Origin: Streptomyces graminofaciens
Lineage (GTDB): Bacteria; Actinomycetota; Actinomycetes; Streptomycetales; Streptomycetaceae
NCBI RefSeq assembly: GCF_030294945.1
Contig: NZ_AP018448.1
Location: 682,001 to 746,000, forward strand
DNA: 64,000 nucleotides
Reading direction: 5' to 3'
Part shown: positions 51,862 to 61,172 of the stretch, in pieces
Numbering within the stretch: position 1 is the first letter of the stretch
Layout of the letters: each line of letters starts with the position of its first letter
Program-made: the position numbers and the translations under genes
The notes under the pieces: generated by a model
Seen by the model: the letters and a program-made list of their open reading frames with translations, nothing else
Databases searched by the model: none
Told to the model about the DNA's origin: nothing

Positions 51862-52844
51862 GCCACCGCTCCCTTCTCCTTACGGGCCGCCTGCTTGGCG
51901 GCGTGGACGGTGGCCGCCTCCCTGACCCAGGCGCCCTCCTCGTGTGCGGCCCGGCGCCGGGCGACACGCCCGGCGTTGCGGGGCCCGTCACCGGTGATCA
52001 CGCGCTTCAGTTCGTCCCAGTCGGGGGTGCCGAAGTCGTGGTGGCCGCGCTGTTCGTTCCAGCGCAGGTCCGGGTCGGGCAGGGTGACGCCGAGCTTCTC
52101 GGCCTGTGGGACGGTCATGTCGACGAAACGCTGGCGCAGTTCGTCGTTGCTGTGCCGCTTGATCTTCCAGGCCATGGACTGCGCCGAGTTGGGCGAGGCG
52201 TCGTCGGGCGGGCCGAACATCATCAGCGACGGCCACCACCAGCGGTCCACCGCGTCCTGGACCATCGCCCGCTGCTCGTCGGTGCCGCGCATCATCGTCA
52301 TCAGCAGCTCGAAGCCCTGCCGCTGATGGAAGGATTCCTCCTTGCAGATCCGCACCATCGCCCGCGCGTACGGCCCGTAGGACGACCTGCACAGCGGCAC
52401 CTGGTTGCAGATCGCGGCGCCGTCCACGAACCAGCCGATCACGCCGACGTCGGCGAAGCTCGGCGTCGGGTAGTTGAAGATCGACGAGTACTTCTGGCGG
52501 CCCTCGATCAGCCGCTCGGTGAGGTCCGCGCGGTCGGCGCCGAGGGTCTCGGCGGCCGAGTACAGGTACAGCCCGTGACCGGCCTCGTCCTGGACCTTGG
52601 CGAAGAGGATCGCCTTGCGGCGCAGCGAAGGCGCCTTGGTGATCCACTCGCCCTCCGGCTGCATGCCGATGATCTCCGAGTGCGCGTGCTGCGCGATCTG
52701 CCGGATCAACGTCTTGCGGTAGCCGTCCGGCATCCAGTCGCGCGGCTCGATCCGCTGGTCCCGCGCGATCGTCGCCTCGAAGTGCTCCTGCAACTCCGAC
52801 CCTGCGCAACCCGCCGCCGACGCGTCGACGTGTGTCGCGGCCAT
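51858..52844 (-). CDS. paaA: Phenylacetyl-CoA epoxidase catalytic subunit PaaA
   Basis: A 328-residue diiron oxygenase. Ligands in [13 protein letters not shown] (ExxH), the later [11 protein letters not shown] (ExxH) and flanking Glu are intact. With PaaBCDE it epoxidises the phenylacetyl-CoA ring. ATG 52844 with GGAAGG eight bases upstream. Operon head; an operator-like 16-mer sits 17 bases before the start. Confidence 0.97.
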   Translation of the reverse strand: MAATHVDASAAGCAGSELQEHFEATIARDQRIEPRDWMPDGYRKTLIRQIAQHAHSEIIGMQPEGEWITKAPSLRRKAILFAKVQDEAGHGLYLYSAAETLGADRADLTERLIEGRQKYSSIFNYPTPSFADVGVIGWFVDGAAICNQVPLCRSSYGPYARAMVRICKEESFHQRQGFELLMTMMRGTDEQRAMVQDAVDRWWWPSLMMFGPPDDASPNSAQSMAWKIKRHSNDELRQRFVDMTVPQAEKLGVTLPDPDLRWNEQRGHHDFGTPDWDELKRVITGDGPRNAGRVARRRAAHEEGAWVREAATVHAAKQAARKEKGAVA

Positions 52845-52861
52845 GTGCCCCACCTTCCCGA

Positions 52862-52877
52862 CCGACCGTTCGTTCGG
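52862..52877 (-). promoter_or_regulatory. TetR/PaaR-like operator, copy 1
   Basis: Minus-strand CCGAACGAACGGTCGG, 17 bases upstream of paaA. It matches the copy in front of paaI at 13 of 16 bases and resembles PaaR operators known in other bacteria. Its place close to the start suits repression. Confidence 0.7.
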
Positions 52878-52925
52878 CAGATATCATGCTGAGTTCTTCG
52901 TGTTCTGGCAAGTTCGGTAGCCGGT

Positions 52926-53440
52926 TCAGTGTCCGGTGAAGGACGGCTGCCGGCCGTCGAGGAAGGCCCGTACGACCGCTCGGTGGTCCTCGGTCCCGCC
53001 CAGCCGCTCCTAGGCCGCCGCCTCGCGTTCCAGCACTACAGGCAGGCCGCCCCGTCGGTCCGCAGCAGCGCCTTGACCTCGGCGTACGCGGCGGTGGGAC
53101 CGGCGGCGAGTCGCTTGGCGAGGGCCAGGCCCTCCGCGGCGGCACCGCCGTCCGGCGCGACGCTGTGGACGAGGCCCACTGCTGCGCCGCTTCGGCGTCG
53201 AAGCGGTCGCCGAGGAGCATCAGGGCGGCGACTCGTGACCCACCGACCGCCTGGGCCAGAGCCCCGCTCAGACCGCTGTCGGCGGCCAGGCCGAGCCCGG
53301 TGAACGCGGTCGAGAACCGGGCGCCGGCTCCCGCGACCCGCAGGTCGGCACAGAGCGCGAGCCCCAGCCCCGCGCCGACCGCAGGCGCCCTCGACGGCCG
53401 CCAGCACAGGCTGCCGCAGCGCGTGCGGTTCCTCCGACCA
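52926..53440 (-). pseudogene. Enoyl-CoA hydratase (PaaG-like) remnant
   Basis: Family text appears across three frames: RQPVLAAVEG, CADLRVAGAGARFSTAFTGL then AADSGLSGALAQAVGG, LVHSVAPDGG..LAKRLAAGPTAAYAEVK, and finally FLDGRQPSFTGH before the stop at 52926. A TAG at 53010 (minus strand) replaces the usual CAG in AAQERLGG. At least two frameshifts and a stop make it non-functional. It would have been a 1,2-epoxyphenylacetyl-CoA isomerase. Confidence 0.7.
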
Positions 53441-53449
53441 GCGGGTTGT

Positions 53450-53630
53450 GCTCGTCTCGCACGATGGCGAAGGCGGAGGCGGGTGCGGCCTCCAGGACTC
53501 GCGCGTGCTCCTGAGGTCCTGCCGCCCCCAGGACCACCTCGTCCACGGCCTCGGCCGGGATCCCCGCGCGGCGGACGGTTTCACCGACCACGAGGGCGGC
53601 CAGGCCGTCGGGACGCACGGCGGCCAGGGT
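53450..53630 (-). pseudogene. Thiolase N-terminal fragment
   Basis: The frame reads LAAVRPDGLAALVVGETV then RRAGIPAEAVDEVVLGAA, matching the N-terminal third of acetyl-CoA/beta-ketoadipyl-CoA thiolases (PaaJ/PcaF). It is abutted on one side by paaN and on the other by the hydratase remnant, so only this piece escaped deletion. Confidence 0.6.
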
Positions 53631-54454
53631 CACCACGTTCGGGCGTCGAAGCCCGCCTCGGCCAGCACTTCGCGGGCGATGCGCACGGTGATCGCGAGCG
53701 GCAAGACGGCACCCGGGTGCGGCTTGACGACGACCCGGATTGCCGGTGACCAGGAGGCGGACAGGCCCGGATAGCCGTTCCAGGTGGGGAAGGTGTCGCA
53801 GGCGATCAGCAGCGCCACCCCGCGCCCGACGGGCGTGAACTTCTTGTCGATCACCAGCGGCCCGCCCTTGCCCCGCGGCTTGCTCCAGCGAGCCGCGTCC
53901 GGACGCCTCTCCTGCTCGGCCCAGGCGTAGGCGACCGCCCCCAGACCGCGGTCCTGGGTGTGCGGGCCGCCCGCCTGGAAGGCCATCACAAAGGCCTGGC
54001 CGGTGGTGTGCTCGACGGCGTGCGCGTGCGCGATCTCGGAGCTCGCCGCGTTGAGACGACCGAGGATCTCCGCGGCCACCCCCGCACGGGTGTCGGCCTC
54101 GGCGTCGCGCCACGGACCGGTGGCGGCCGTCGCGGCGGCCAGCGCCTCCTCCGGGGCGACCCGGAGGTAGGTCACGCCCAGCGGGAAGCCGTACGGGGAC
54201 TCCTCGGTCGCCGGTAGCGCGCCGTGCCCCGGATGGCCGGGGAGGGCAAAGTGGCCTCCCCGGAAGTGGCCTCCCAGTGCCTCCCGGAAGGCGGCTTCTC
54301 CGCTCTTGGCGGCGCCCTCGCCGTACACCGACCTACTGGGCGACTCGGGGTACGGCGTCCAGTGGTCCCGGCCGGCGGTGGCGGCTACCGCCTGTTCGAG
54401 CAGAGCACGGTGGCGGGCGAGGAAGTCCGGACGGTCAGGGAGCTTCTGGGGCAT
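53630..54454 (-). CDS. paaN: Truncated PaaN (phenylacetate aldehyde dehydrogenase-like)
   Basis: A 274-residue frame that matches the N-terminal half of PaaN (HTTGQAFVMAFQAGGPHTQD, PLVIDKKFTPVGRGVALLIA, then VVVKPHPGAVLPLAITVRIA). It ends at AGFDARTW by frameshift; the full protein is about 560 residues. The catalytic Cys half is lost, so no ALDH activity is expected. ATG 54454 with GAGGTGG upstream. The next bases in another frame continue as NVVTLAA and then thiolase text. Confidence 0.75.
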   Translation of the reverse strand: MPQKLPDRPDFLARHRALLEQAVAATAGRDHWTPYPESPSRSVYGEGAAKSGEAAFREALGGHFRGGHFALPGHPGHGALPATEESPYGFPLGVTYLRVAPEEALAAATAATGPWRDAEADTRAGVAAEILGRLNAASSEIAHAHAVEHTTGQAFVMAFQAGGPHTQDRGLGAVAYAWAEQERRPDAARWSKPRGKGGPLVIDKKFTPVGRGVALLIACDTFPTWNGYPGLSASWSPAIRVVVKPHPGAVLPLAITVRIAREVLAEAGFDARTW

Positions 54455-54513
54455 GCGTCCACCTCTTGACAGGCAGCGGTGCGGCTGGATTACTAGGCCG
54501 TGCCGCACGCTAA

Positions 54514-54529
54514 CCGAATGTTCGGTCGG
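54514..54529 (+). promoter_or_regulatory. TetR/PaaR-like operator, copy 2
   Basis: CCGAATGTTCGGTCGG, containing the perfect palindrome ACCGAATGTTCGGT (54513-54526). It lies between divergent paaN and paaI, eight bases before the latter. Confidence 0.75.
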
Positions 54530-54537
54530 GAGATAAG

Positions 54538-55023
54538 GTGGCGGAAATCGTGACACGGACCACGCAGCTGAGTCCTGTTGAGGAGATGTTCGCCGCGGAC
54601 GAGGCCTCCCGAGGGCTGGGCATCGAGCTGCTGGAGCACGGCCGGGGAACCGCCGTGCTCCGCATGACCGTGACCCCGGCGATGGTGAACGGACACGGGA
54701 TCGCCCATGGCGGCCATGTGTTCCTGCTCGCCGACACCGCCTTCGCCTGCGCCTGCAACAGCCACGGACCGGTGACCGTCGCGGCGGGCGCCGACATCAC
54801 CTTCGTCGCACCGGCGTACGAGGGCGACGTGCTCGTGGCGACCGCCGACGAGCGCACCCGTTTCGGCCGCAGCGGCATCTACGACGTGAGCGTCCGGCGC
54901 GGCGAAGAGGTGATCGCCGAGTTCCGCGGACGCAGCCGCAACATCACCGGCTCGACCATGAACTCGACCGGGGACACGACGGCGCACAGTACGCCGAGCA
55001 CGACCACGAAGGAGTCGCGATGA
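54538..55023 (+). CDS. paaI: PaaI-like hotdog thioesterase
   Basis: A 161-residue hotdog-fold protein with the PaaI signature NGHGIAHGGHVFLLADTAFA and AGADITFVAPAYEGD. It hydrolyses stalled ring-hydroxylated phenylacetyl-CoA derivatives. GTG 54538 with GGGAGAT upstream (GTG 54550 is an alternative). Its stop overlaps paaK as ATGA. Confidence 0.93.
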   Translation: MAEIVTRTTQLSPVEEMFAADEASRGLGIELLEHGRGTAVLRMTVTPAMVNGHGIAHGGHVFLLADTAFACACNSHGPVTVAAGADITFVAPAYEGDVLVATADERTRFGRSGIYDVSVRRGEEVIAEFRGRSRNITGSTMNSTGDTTAHSTPSTTTKESR

Positions 55024-56366
55024 GCAGCGAGGCGACGGCCATGGCGCCCGCCGCATCCCGCCTGGGGGAACCACTCCCCCACGACCTCCTGGACGACGGC
55101 GAGCGCCTGTCGCGGGAACAGCTGAGAGAACTCCAGCTCGACCGTCTGCGATCGACGCTGCGGCACGCGTACGACAACGTCGAGCTGTACCGGAAGAAGT
55201 TCGACGAGGCCGGGGTGAGGCCCGACGACTGCCGGTCGCCGGAGGACCTGGACCGGTTCCCCTTCACCACCAAGGCCGACCTGCGCGAGACCTACCCCTT
55301 CGGCATGTTCGCCGTGCCGATGGCGGACGTGCGGCGCGTCCACGCCTCCAGCGGCACCACCGGCCGCCCCACGGTAGTGGGCTACACCGACAACGACCTC
55401 TCCATGTGGGCGGACATGGTCGCCCGTTCGATCCGTGCCGCCGGCGGCCGCGCCGGCCACAAGGTGCACATCTCCTACGGCTACGGCCTGTTCACCGGCG
55501 GACTTGGCGCGCACTACGGAGCCGAGCGCGCCGGATGCACGGTGATCCCGGCCTCCGGCGGCGTGACGGCCCGCCAGGTGCAGATCATCCAGGACTTCGA
55601 GCCCGAGATCATCATGGTCACCCCCTCCTACATGCTCACCCTGCTAGACGAGTTCGAGAAGCAGGGCATCGACCCACGCACCACCTCCCTGAAGGTCGGC
55701 ATCTTCGGCGCCGAGCCGTGGACCGAGGAGATGCGCCGCGAGATCGAGGAGCGCCTGGACATCCACGCCGTCGACATATACGGCCTGTCCGAGGTGATCG
55801 GCCCCGGCGTCGCCCAGGAGTGCGTGGAGACCAAGGACGGCCTGCACGTGTGGGAGGACCACTTCTACCCCGAAGTCGTCGACCCGCTCACCGACGAGGT
55901 CCTGACCGAGGGCGAGCAGGGCGAGCTGGTCTTCACCTCCCTCACCAAGGAGGCCCTGCCGATCATCCGCTACCGCACCCGCGATCTGACCCGGCTGCTC
56001 CCCGGCACCGCCCGGCCCGCCTTCCGCCGTATCGAGAAGATCACCGGCCGATGCGACGACATGATCATCCTCCGTGGGGTCAACGTCTTCCCCAGCCAGA
56101 TCGAGGAGATCGTGCTGCGCACCCCTGGAGTCGCCCCGCACTTCCAGATCCAGCTCACCGAGCGCGGCCGCATGGATCACATGGTCGTGCGTGTCGAGGC
56201 CCGCCCCGGCACCGGCCCTGAACAGCGCGAGGCCGCCGCCAAGGCGATCGGCCAGGGCGTCAAGGACGGCGTGGGTGTCACCGTCGAGGTGGCGGTCGTC
56301 GATCCAGAGACCCTGGAGCGCTCAGTCGGCAAACTCCGTCGCGTCAAGGACCTCCGGCAGGCGTGA
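55020..56366 (+). CDS. paaK: Phenylacetate-CoA ligase
   Basis: A 448-residue ANL-family adenylating enzyme: phosphate loop SSGTTGRPTVVGYT, DIYGLSEVIGPG, hinge YRTRDLTRL and C-terminal RGVNVFPSQIEEI. It activates phenylacetate to the CoA thioester, the first step of the pathway. It is co-translated with paaI and followed 25 bases later by the TetR gene. Confidence 0.97.
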   Translation: MSSEATAMAPAASRLGEPLPHDLLDDGERLSREQLRELQLDRLRSTLRHAYDNVELYRKKFDEAGVRPDDCRSPEDLDRFPFTTKADLRETYPFGMFAVPMADVRRVHASSGTTGRPTVVGYTDNDLSMWADMVARSIRAAGGRAGHKVHISYGYGLFTGGLGAHYGAERAGCTVIPASGGVTARQVQIIQDFEPEIIMVTPSYMLTLLDEFEKQGIDPRTTSLKVGIFGAEPWTEEMRREIEERLDIHAVDIYGLSEVIGPGVAQECVETKDGLHVWEDHFYPEVVDPLTDEVLTEGEQGELVFTSLTKEALPIIRYRTRDLTRLLPGTARPAFRRIEKITGRCDDMIILRGVNVFPSQIEEIVLRTPGVAPHFQIQLTERGRMDHMVVRVEARPGTGPEQREAAAKAIGQGVKDGVGVTVEVAVVDPETLERSVGKLRRVKDLRQA

Positions 56367-56391
56367 CAGCTGATCTTGTGAGAATGTCCGG

Positions 56392-57176
56392 GTGAGTAGA
56401 ACGTCTGTACAAAGCCCTGTCGGCCGTCGTGACCGGCCCGGTTACGACCGCGAATCCGTACTGGAGGTGGCTGTCGCCGTCTTCAACGAGCGCGGCTACG
56501 ACGGCACGGGCATGGAGGAGCCGGCCGGACGCCTCGGCCTGAGCAAGTCGAGCGTCCATCACCATGTCTCCGGCAAGGGTGAACGGCTCGAGCTCGCCGT
56601 CGGCCGCGCGCTGGACGCCCTCTTCTCCGTGCTCGACGGGGTGGACGGGGCTGGAGCCCCGGGCACCACGGCGACCGTCCGGCTGGAGCACGTCGTGCAC
56701 CGCGGCATCGAGGTGCTCGTCGCCGAGCCGCCGTACGTCACCCTGCTGCTGCGGGTGCGGGGCGACAACGCGGTGGAGCGGCGGGCGCTGGAGCGGCGCC
56801 GCGAGTTCGACCACCGCGTGGGGCCGAGCCGGTCGCCCGTGCGGCCTTCGAGGGCGGTGTCCGCGCCTGCGTCCATCCGTATCTCGCGGCCCGGCTGCTG
56901 TTCGGCACCGTCAACTCGCTCATCGAGTGGTACCGGCCGGAGGGTGGACAGCCGGTCACAGCTTTGGTGGACGCTGTGACGGCGTTTCTCTTCGACGGAC
57001 TGCGTGACCGGGCGCGATGCGGTAGAGGCAGGAGGCGGCTCGCGGCCACCGCTCTCGTCGCCCCTGAGTGGGCCGGGGCCTCGACGCGCGACAGGGCCGC
57101 GGTAACCGCCGCAGCCGTGCACCAGGTCCGCTCCCACCTCGAGCACGGCCACACCGCACCGCGCCTCCTCCGATGA
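56392..57176 (+). pseudogene. TetR regulator (PaaR-like), frameshifted
   Basis: From GTG 56392 the N-terminal HTH is intact (GYDGTGMEEPAGRLGLSKSS then VHHHVSGKGERLEL). At the G run 56820-56823 the frame breaks after FDHRV; adding one G restores GAEPVARAAFEGGVRA, HPYLAARLLFGTVNSLIEWY and FLFDGLRDRA. As written, the frame ends at 56979 and the ligand-domain end is lost. A TetR of this type next to paa genes is the expected repressor of the operators nearby. A sequencing error is possible. Confidence 0.75.
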
Positions 57177-57241
57177 CGACCGCACAGACTTCCAGGGCGT
57201 CCTGGTCGAAAGGCCCAGGGCGCCCGCCGAGTAGGACATCG

Positions 57242-60200
57242 ATGGATGGGAACACAATGGTGCCGGCGTTGGACGAGACGGCAACGATGCTGGTCGGCAG
57301 GGCTGCCGAACTGGAACGATTCGACTCGGTGATCGGCCGAGTGGGGCAGGACGACGCTCCCGCCGTGATCGACGTCGCCGGAGACGCCGGCATGGGCAAG
57401 AGCCGACTGCTCAGCGAGCTCTGTGCGCGGGCGCGGCAGCGTGGGCTGACCGTGCTGCGCGGCAAGGCCACCGAATACGAGCAGCACACCCCGTTCCAGG
57501 CGTTCACCGACGCGTTTGTCGACGTCGATCCTTCCTTTCTCGCCTCGGACACCTTGCCCGAGGCTGCGGCACCGGTGCTGTACGGCGCCGGCGGAGTGCA
57601 GGACGCGGCACAGGGCACGGGCAACCGCGACCGCTTCGGCCTCTACCGAGCCGTCGCGGACGTACTGACCAGGCTCGGGGAGCGGAGCGGGCTGGCGATG
57701 GTGCTGGACGACCTGCACTGGGCGGATCCCGCGTCCCTGGAGCTGCTGGACCACATGATCCGACACCCTGTACGCGGGCGGGTGCTTCTGGTTCTGGCCC
57801 GCCGCGAACGGCAGACGCCGCCCCGCCTCGACGCCGCCCTCATGCGCGGCGTCGACAGCGGAGCCGTGCTGCGCACGACGCTGCGACCGCTGCCCGAACA
57901 GGAGTCGATCGAGGCACTGGCCCCGGATCTGCGACCGCGTGACGCCAAGGAGATCTACGAGGCCAGCGAGGGCAACCCGCTCTACCTCCGCTGCCTCCTG
58001 CACGCCCACCGGCACGGCGCACGGCGGCGCGGCACCCTCGTCCGGGGCCACAACGACACCGTGACCGGGGTGCCGAGCGGACTCGCCTCCCTACTCCTGG
58101 AGGAACTGACCTCGCTGACCGTGGCACAGCGCCATACCATCCAGGCGGTGGCGGTCCTCGGCGACCATGCCACGCCCGCCATGGTGAGCCTGACGACCGG
58201 GACCCCCACGGCGGCAGAACTCGACGACTGCGTCGGTGCGCTGGCGCGGCGCGATCTGCTGCGCATGGGATCCGACGGCCGCTGGACCCTGCGCCACCCG
58301 CTGCTGCGGGCGTTGGTCTACGAGCACACCCCCGCACCCCGCCGCGCCGAGATCCACCGCACCGCCGCGGACGAACTGGCCCGGACCGGCGCCTCCGCCG
58401 CCGAACGCGCCCACCACGTGGAGAGGTCGCTGGTGGAATGGGACCCCGCGTCGGCCGCCGTACTGAGCGAGGCGGCCGCCCGGTTCGCCCACACGGCACC
58501 CGCCACGGCCGCCCACCTGCTGGATGTCGTCCTCCGGCTCATGCCGGACACGCCCACATACTCCAGGCGGCGCGGCGAGCTGACACTGGCCCGCGCCAGA
58601 GCGCTCGGTGTGGGCGGCAGCCTGCGGGAGAGCCGTGATCTGCTATACACGCTGATCAGCGGGCCCGGGCAGGACGACGCATCGCTGCGCGGGGATGCGA
58701 CAGCGCTGTGCGCCATGATGGAACGCCACCTCGGACACTCCCCGGAAGCGATCGCCCTGCTCCAGCGAGAACTGGTCCGCACTCCCGGTCCCGAGCCCCG
58801 CCAGGCGGTCTCCCTGGGACTCGCCCTGGGCATGGCCGCCCTGAACACCGTCTCCTACCCCGACGTACGAGACGACATCGCGAGAACGCTCGCTGTGGCC
58901 CGCTCCCACGGCGATCTCATGGGAGAGATGGCGGCCCTGGCGCTGGGGGCGCTGGGAGAGGCCTACGAAGGACAGGCCGCGGCGGCCCGCCGGTTCACCG
59001 ATGCCGCCGCCGGGCTCGTGGACGGTCTGACCGATCCCACCTTCACGGAAGCGTCCGAGTCGCTGGTGTGGCTGGCCTGGGCGGAAGCCCTCCTCGAACG
59101 CTACGCCGACGCTGAACGCCACGCCGACCGCGGGCTGGACATCGCCCGCCGCAGCGGCCAGGTCCACGTCCTGCCCCACCTGCTGAGCGCCAAGGCCTTC
59201 GTACACCTCACCACCTGTCGGCTGCCGTCCGCCCTGGAGTCGGCCGAGGAGGCGGAATCCGTCGCACGAGCCATAGGCAGCAGCGATCTCCTGGCCTTCA
59301 CGCTGTGCTTCAAGGCGCTGATCCTCCTCCTGCACAGCCCCCTGGGAGACACCGGAGCCCTGAGGACGGCGCAGGAGGCCGTGGCCGCGGCCGGCGGAAG
59401 CAGACACTGGTGGGCCTCGCTGGCCAGATGCGTGCTCGGCCACACGGCCCTCGTGAGCGGTGACCCGCACCGGGCACAGAACGCCATCCTGACAGCGGGC
59501 GGTCCCGAACTGCTGGACCTGCAGCCCTCGATCCGCCCCGGCCAGCTGGAAACCCTCGTCAACACCGCCCTCGCAGTCGGCAACACCGATCAGGCGGCGC
59601 GCTGGGCTGCACGGGCCCTCGCGGAGGCCGAACGGATGGGTCTGCGCGGTCAGCTGGGGGCGGCACTGCGCGCCGAAGCGGCGCTCGCCCAGCATCGGGG
59701 CGACACCCGCGCGGCCGCCCGCCTCTTCGAGCGCGCCGCGCAGGCGTACGCACCCTCCGGTGCGACGCTCTGGGAGGCGTACTCCATGCTCCTGGCTACT
59801 CCCCAGGCACAGGCCGCGGGCGACGCCCCGCGCGCCGCCGCGATGTGGGAGCGGGCCCGCCGTCTCGCCGACGACGGCGGCGCACGTCTGCTGTCCGACC
59901 TGGCCGCGGTCGTGCGGCCACAAGACGTGGAAGCCTCGCGTAGGCCGACGGAACTGGACCGACTCACCGAAAAACCAACACGCACGGAAGAACCCCTGCG
60001 CACACCGACAGAGCTCGACCAACTGACCAAACGGGAAAGGGAGATAACCGAACTCGTCGCGCAAGGGCTGAGCAACCAGGCCATCGCGACGAAGTTGTAC
60101 ATCAGCTGCCGCACGGTCGAGAGCCACCTGTCGGCCATCTACCGCAAGACCGAATTGCCTTCCCGTTCAGCACTGGCGAGCCTCGCGACACGCGCCGCCC

Positions 60201-60259
60201 TCGACCGACGGTCCGAACCAACCCCGAACCACCGCTCGTTGGAACGAAACGACCGCTGA
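57242..60259 (+). CDS. LAL-family LuxR regulator with AAA ATPase
   Basis: A 1005-residue regulator. N-terminal ATPase (Walker A GDAGMGKSRL, Walker B LAMVLDDLHWAD), a long TPR-like helical middle, and C-terminal LuxR HTH (LTKREREITELVAQGLSNQA then IATKLYISCRTVESHLSAIY). Such proteins activate antibiotic or sugar operons. ATG 57242 or ATG 57257 both possible. No target operon adjoins it; the paa cluster is upstream and decayed DNA follows. Confidence 0.92.
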   Translation: MDGNTMVPALDETATMLVGRAAELERFDSVIGRVGQDDAPAVIDVAGDAGMGKSRLLSELCARARQRGLTVLRGKATEYEQHTPFQAFTDAFVDVDPSFLASDTLPEAAAPVLYGAGGVQDAAQGTGNRDRFGLYRAVADVLTRLGERSGLAMVLDDLHWADPASLELLDHMIRHPVRGRVLLVLARRERQTPPRLDAALMRGVDSGAVLRTTLRPLPEQESIEALAPDLRPRDAKEIYEASEGNPLYLRCLLHAHRHGARRRGTLVRGHNDTVTGVPSGLASLLLEELTSLTVAQRHTIQAVAVLGDHATPAMVSLTTGTPTAAELDDCVGALARRDLLRMGSDGRWTLRHPLLRALVYEHTPAPRRAEIHRTAADELARTGASAAERAHHVERSLVEWDPASAAVLSEAAARFAHTAPATAAHLLDVVLRLMPDTPTYSRRRGELTLARARALGVGGSLRESRDLLYTLISGPGQDDASLRGDATALCAMMERHLGHSPEAIALLQRELVRTPGPEPRQAVSLGLALGMAALNTVSYPDVRDDIARTLAVARSHGDLMGEMAALALGALGEAYEGQAAAARRFTDAAAGLVDGLTDPTFTEASESLVWLAWAEALLERYADAERHADRGLDIARRSGQVHVLPHLLSAKAFVHLTTCRLPSALESAEEAESVARAIGSSDLLAFTLCFKALILLLHSPLGDTGALRTAQEAVAAAGGSRHWWASLARCVLGHTALVSGDPHRAQNAILTAGGPELLDLQPSIRPGQLETLVNTALAVGNTDQAARWAARALAEAERMGLRGQLGAALRAEAALAQHRGDTRAAARLFERAAQAYAPSGATLWEAYSMLLATPQAQAAGDAPRAAAMWERARRLADDGGARLLSDLAAVVRPQDVEASRRPTELDRLTEKPTRTEEPLRTPTELDQLTKREREITELVAQGLSNQAIATKLYISCRTVESHLSAIYRKTELPSRSALASLATRAALDRRSEPTPNHRSLERNDR

Positions 60260-60903
60260 GCATGAACTTGCTGGCCGGTTTGGCCGGGGTGGGGTGGGGT
60301 CCTGCTCGCTTTCCACCTAGCAGTTCCACCTCGCAGTTCCACCCACCGTCGGCCATCTGCTGGCCAAGGGGTCGCTCGACGACCCGCGCGACGTCCATGC
60401 CGAAGTAGGCTCCGAGCGCCAGGGACCGGCCGTTGACGCACGACTCCACCTCCCCGGAGAAGAACAGCTCGCCGTTGTGCTCCCACTGGACGTTCTCGCG
60501 CACCAGACCGACGACGTGGCGCGCCGCCAACAAAATCCCCGCGTGTTGTCCGTTGCCGCAAGTCAGGCGACCTCGACCGGCTGAAGAGTGACCGGGTGGC
60601 CGAGTTGGTTGAGCCGGCTCACCAGCCGTCGGGTCTGCCTGGCACGGCCGGCGCTCTGAGGAAATGAATGGAGGGTGCCAGGGCGACCAGGGCTCGCTCC
60701 TTGCCGCGGCCGACGGCTTGCGCGCCGTCCGGGTCGGCCTCTGGGATCAGCCGGTCGACATGGCCCTGCGGCTCCGGCCCGGCCGCAGTCATGCCCGCTG
60801 CCCCGCGGACCAAATACGTAGCGGATTACGTGTTTTCCCCGATGGCCCGCTCTCGCCGATGCGGCACCCTCGGATCACAGACCGTGACCGTCGGGAGGAC
60901 GAA
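60260..60903. other. Gene-poor stretch with remnants
   Basis: No intact gene. It holds the cyclase-like fragment (60300-60545, minus) and a short minus-strand frame ending in RLVSRLNQLGHPVTLQPVEVA near 60570-60640, which resembles the end of a transposase but is too short to assign. Confidence 0.4.
60300..60545 (-). pseudogene. Prenyltransferase/squalene-cyclase-like fragment
   Basis: The frame reads VGLVRENVQWEHNGELFFSG, EVESCVNGRSLALGAYFGMD and LGQQMADGGWNCEVE. The QxxDGGWN motif with the preceding pattern is typical of terpene-cyclase/prenyltransferase alpha-barrel proteins in actinomycetes. About 75 residues remain, flanked by unrelated sequence. Confidence 0.45.
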
Positions 60904-60984
60904 GTGCGCAACGCGTGGATCTGGTTCGCGCTGCTGCTGGGCATCGCCCAAATTCTGTACTACACCCACAACGGCTTTCCCTGA
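60904..60984 (+). CDS. 26-residue single-helix membrane peptide
   Basis: GTG 60904 preceded at five bases by GGGAGG, the best ribosome site in this stretch. It encodes VRNAWIWFALLLGIAQ then ILYYTHNGFP and a stop: one hydrophobic helix with a short polar C-terminus. No relatives recognised. It may be a small membrane protein, or part of a longer frame that begins upstream without a good start. Confidence 0.5.
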   Translation: MRNAWIWFALLLGIAQILYYTHNGFP

Positions 60985-61172
60985 ACGGCCCACCGGCACG
61001 CCGCGAGGTGGCCTGAGCGCCGGCCCACGAGGCATCTGGGCTGCGGCTCCGGCAATTCGACGCCGCGACAACTGAGTATCGTGCTTCGCGTGCGGCGCAG
61101 CCTGCCCTGTGGCACCGGAGCCGTTGCATGACCACCGGCGTCATGCAGGACATCCCCGAGGAGACACCACTC

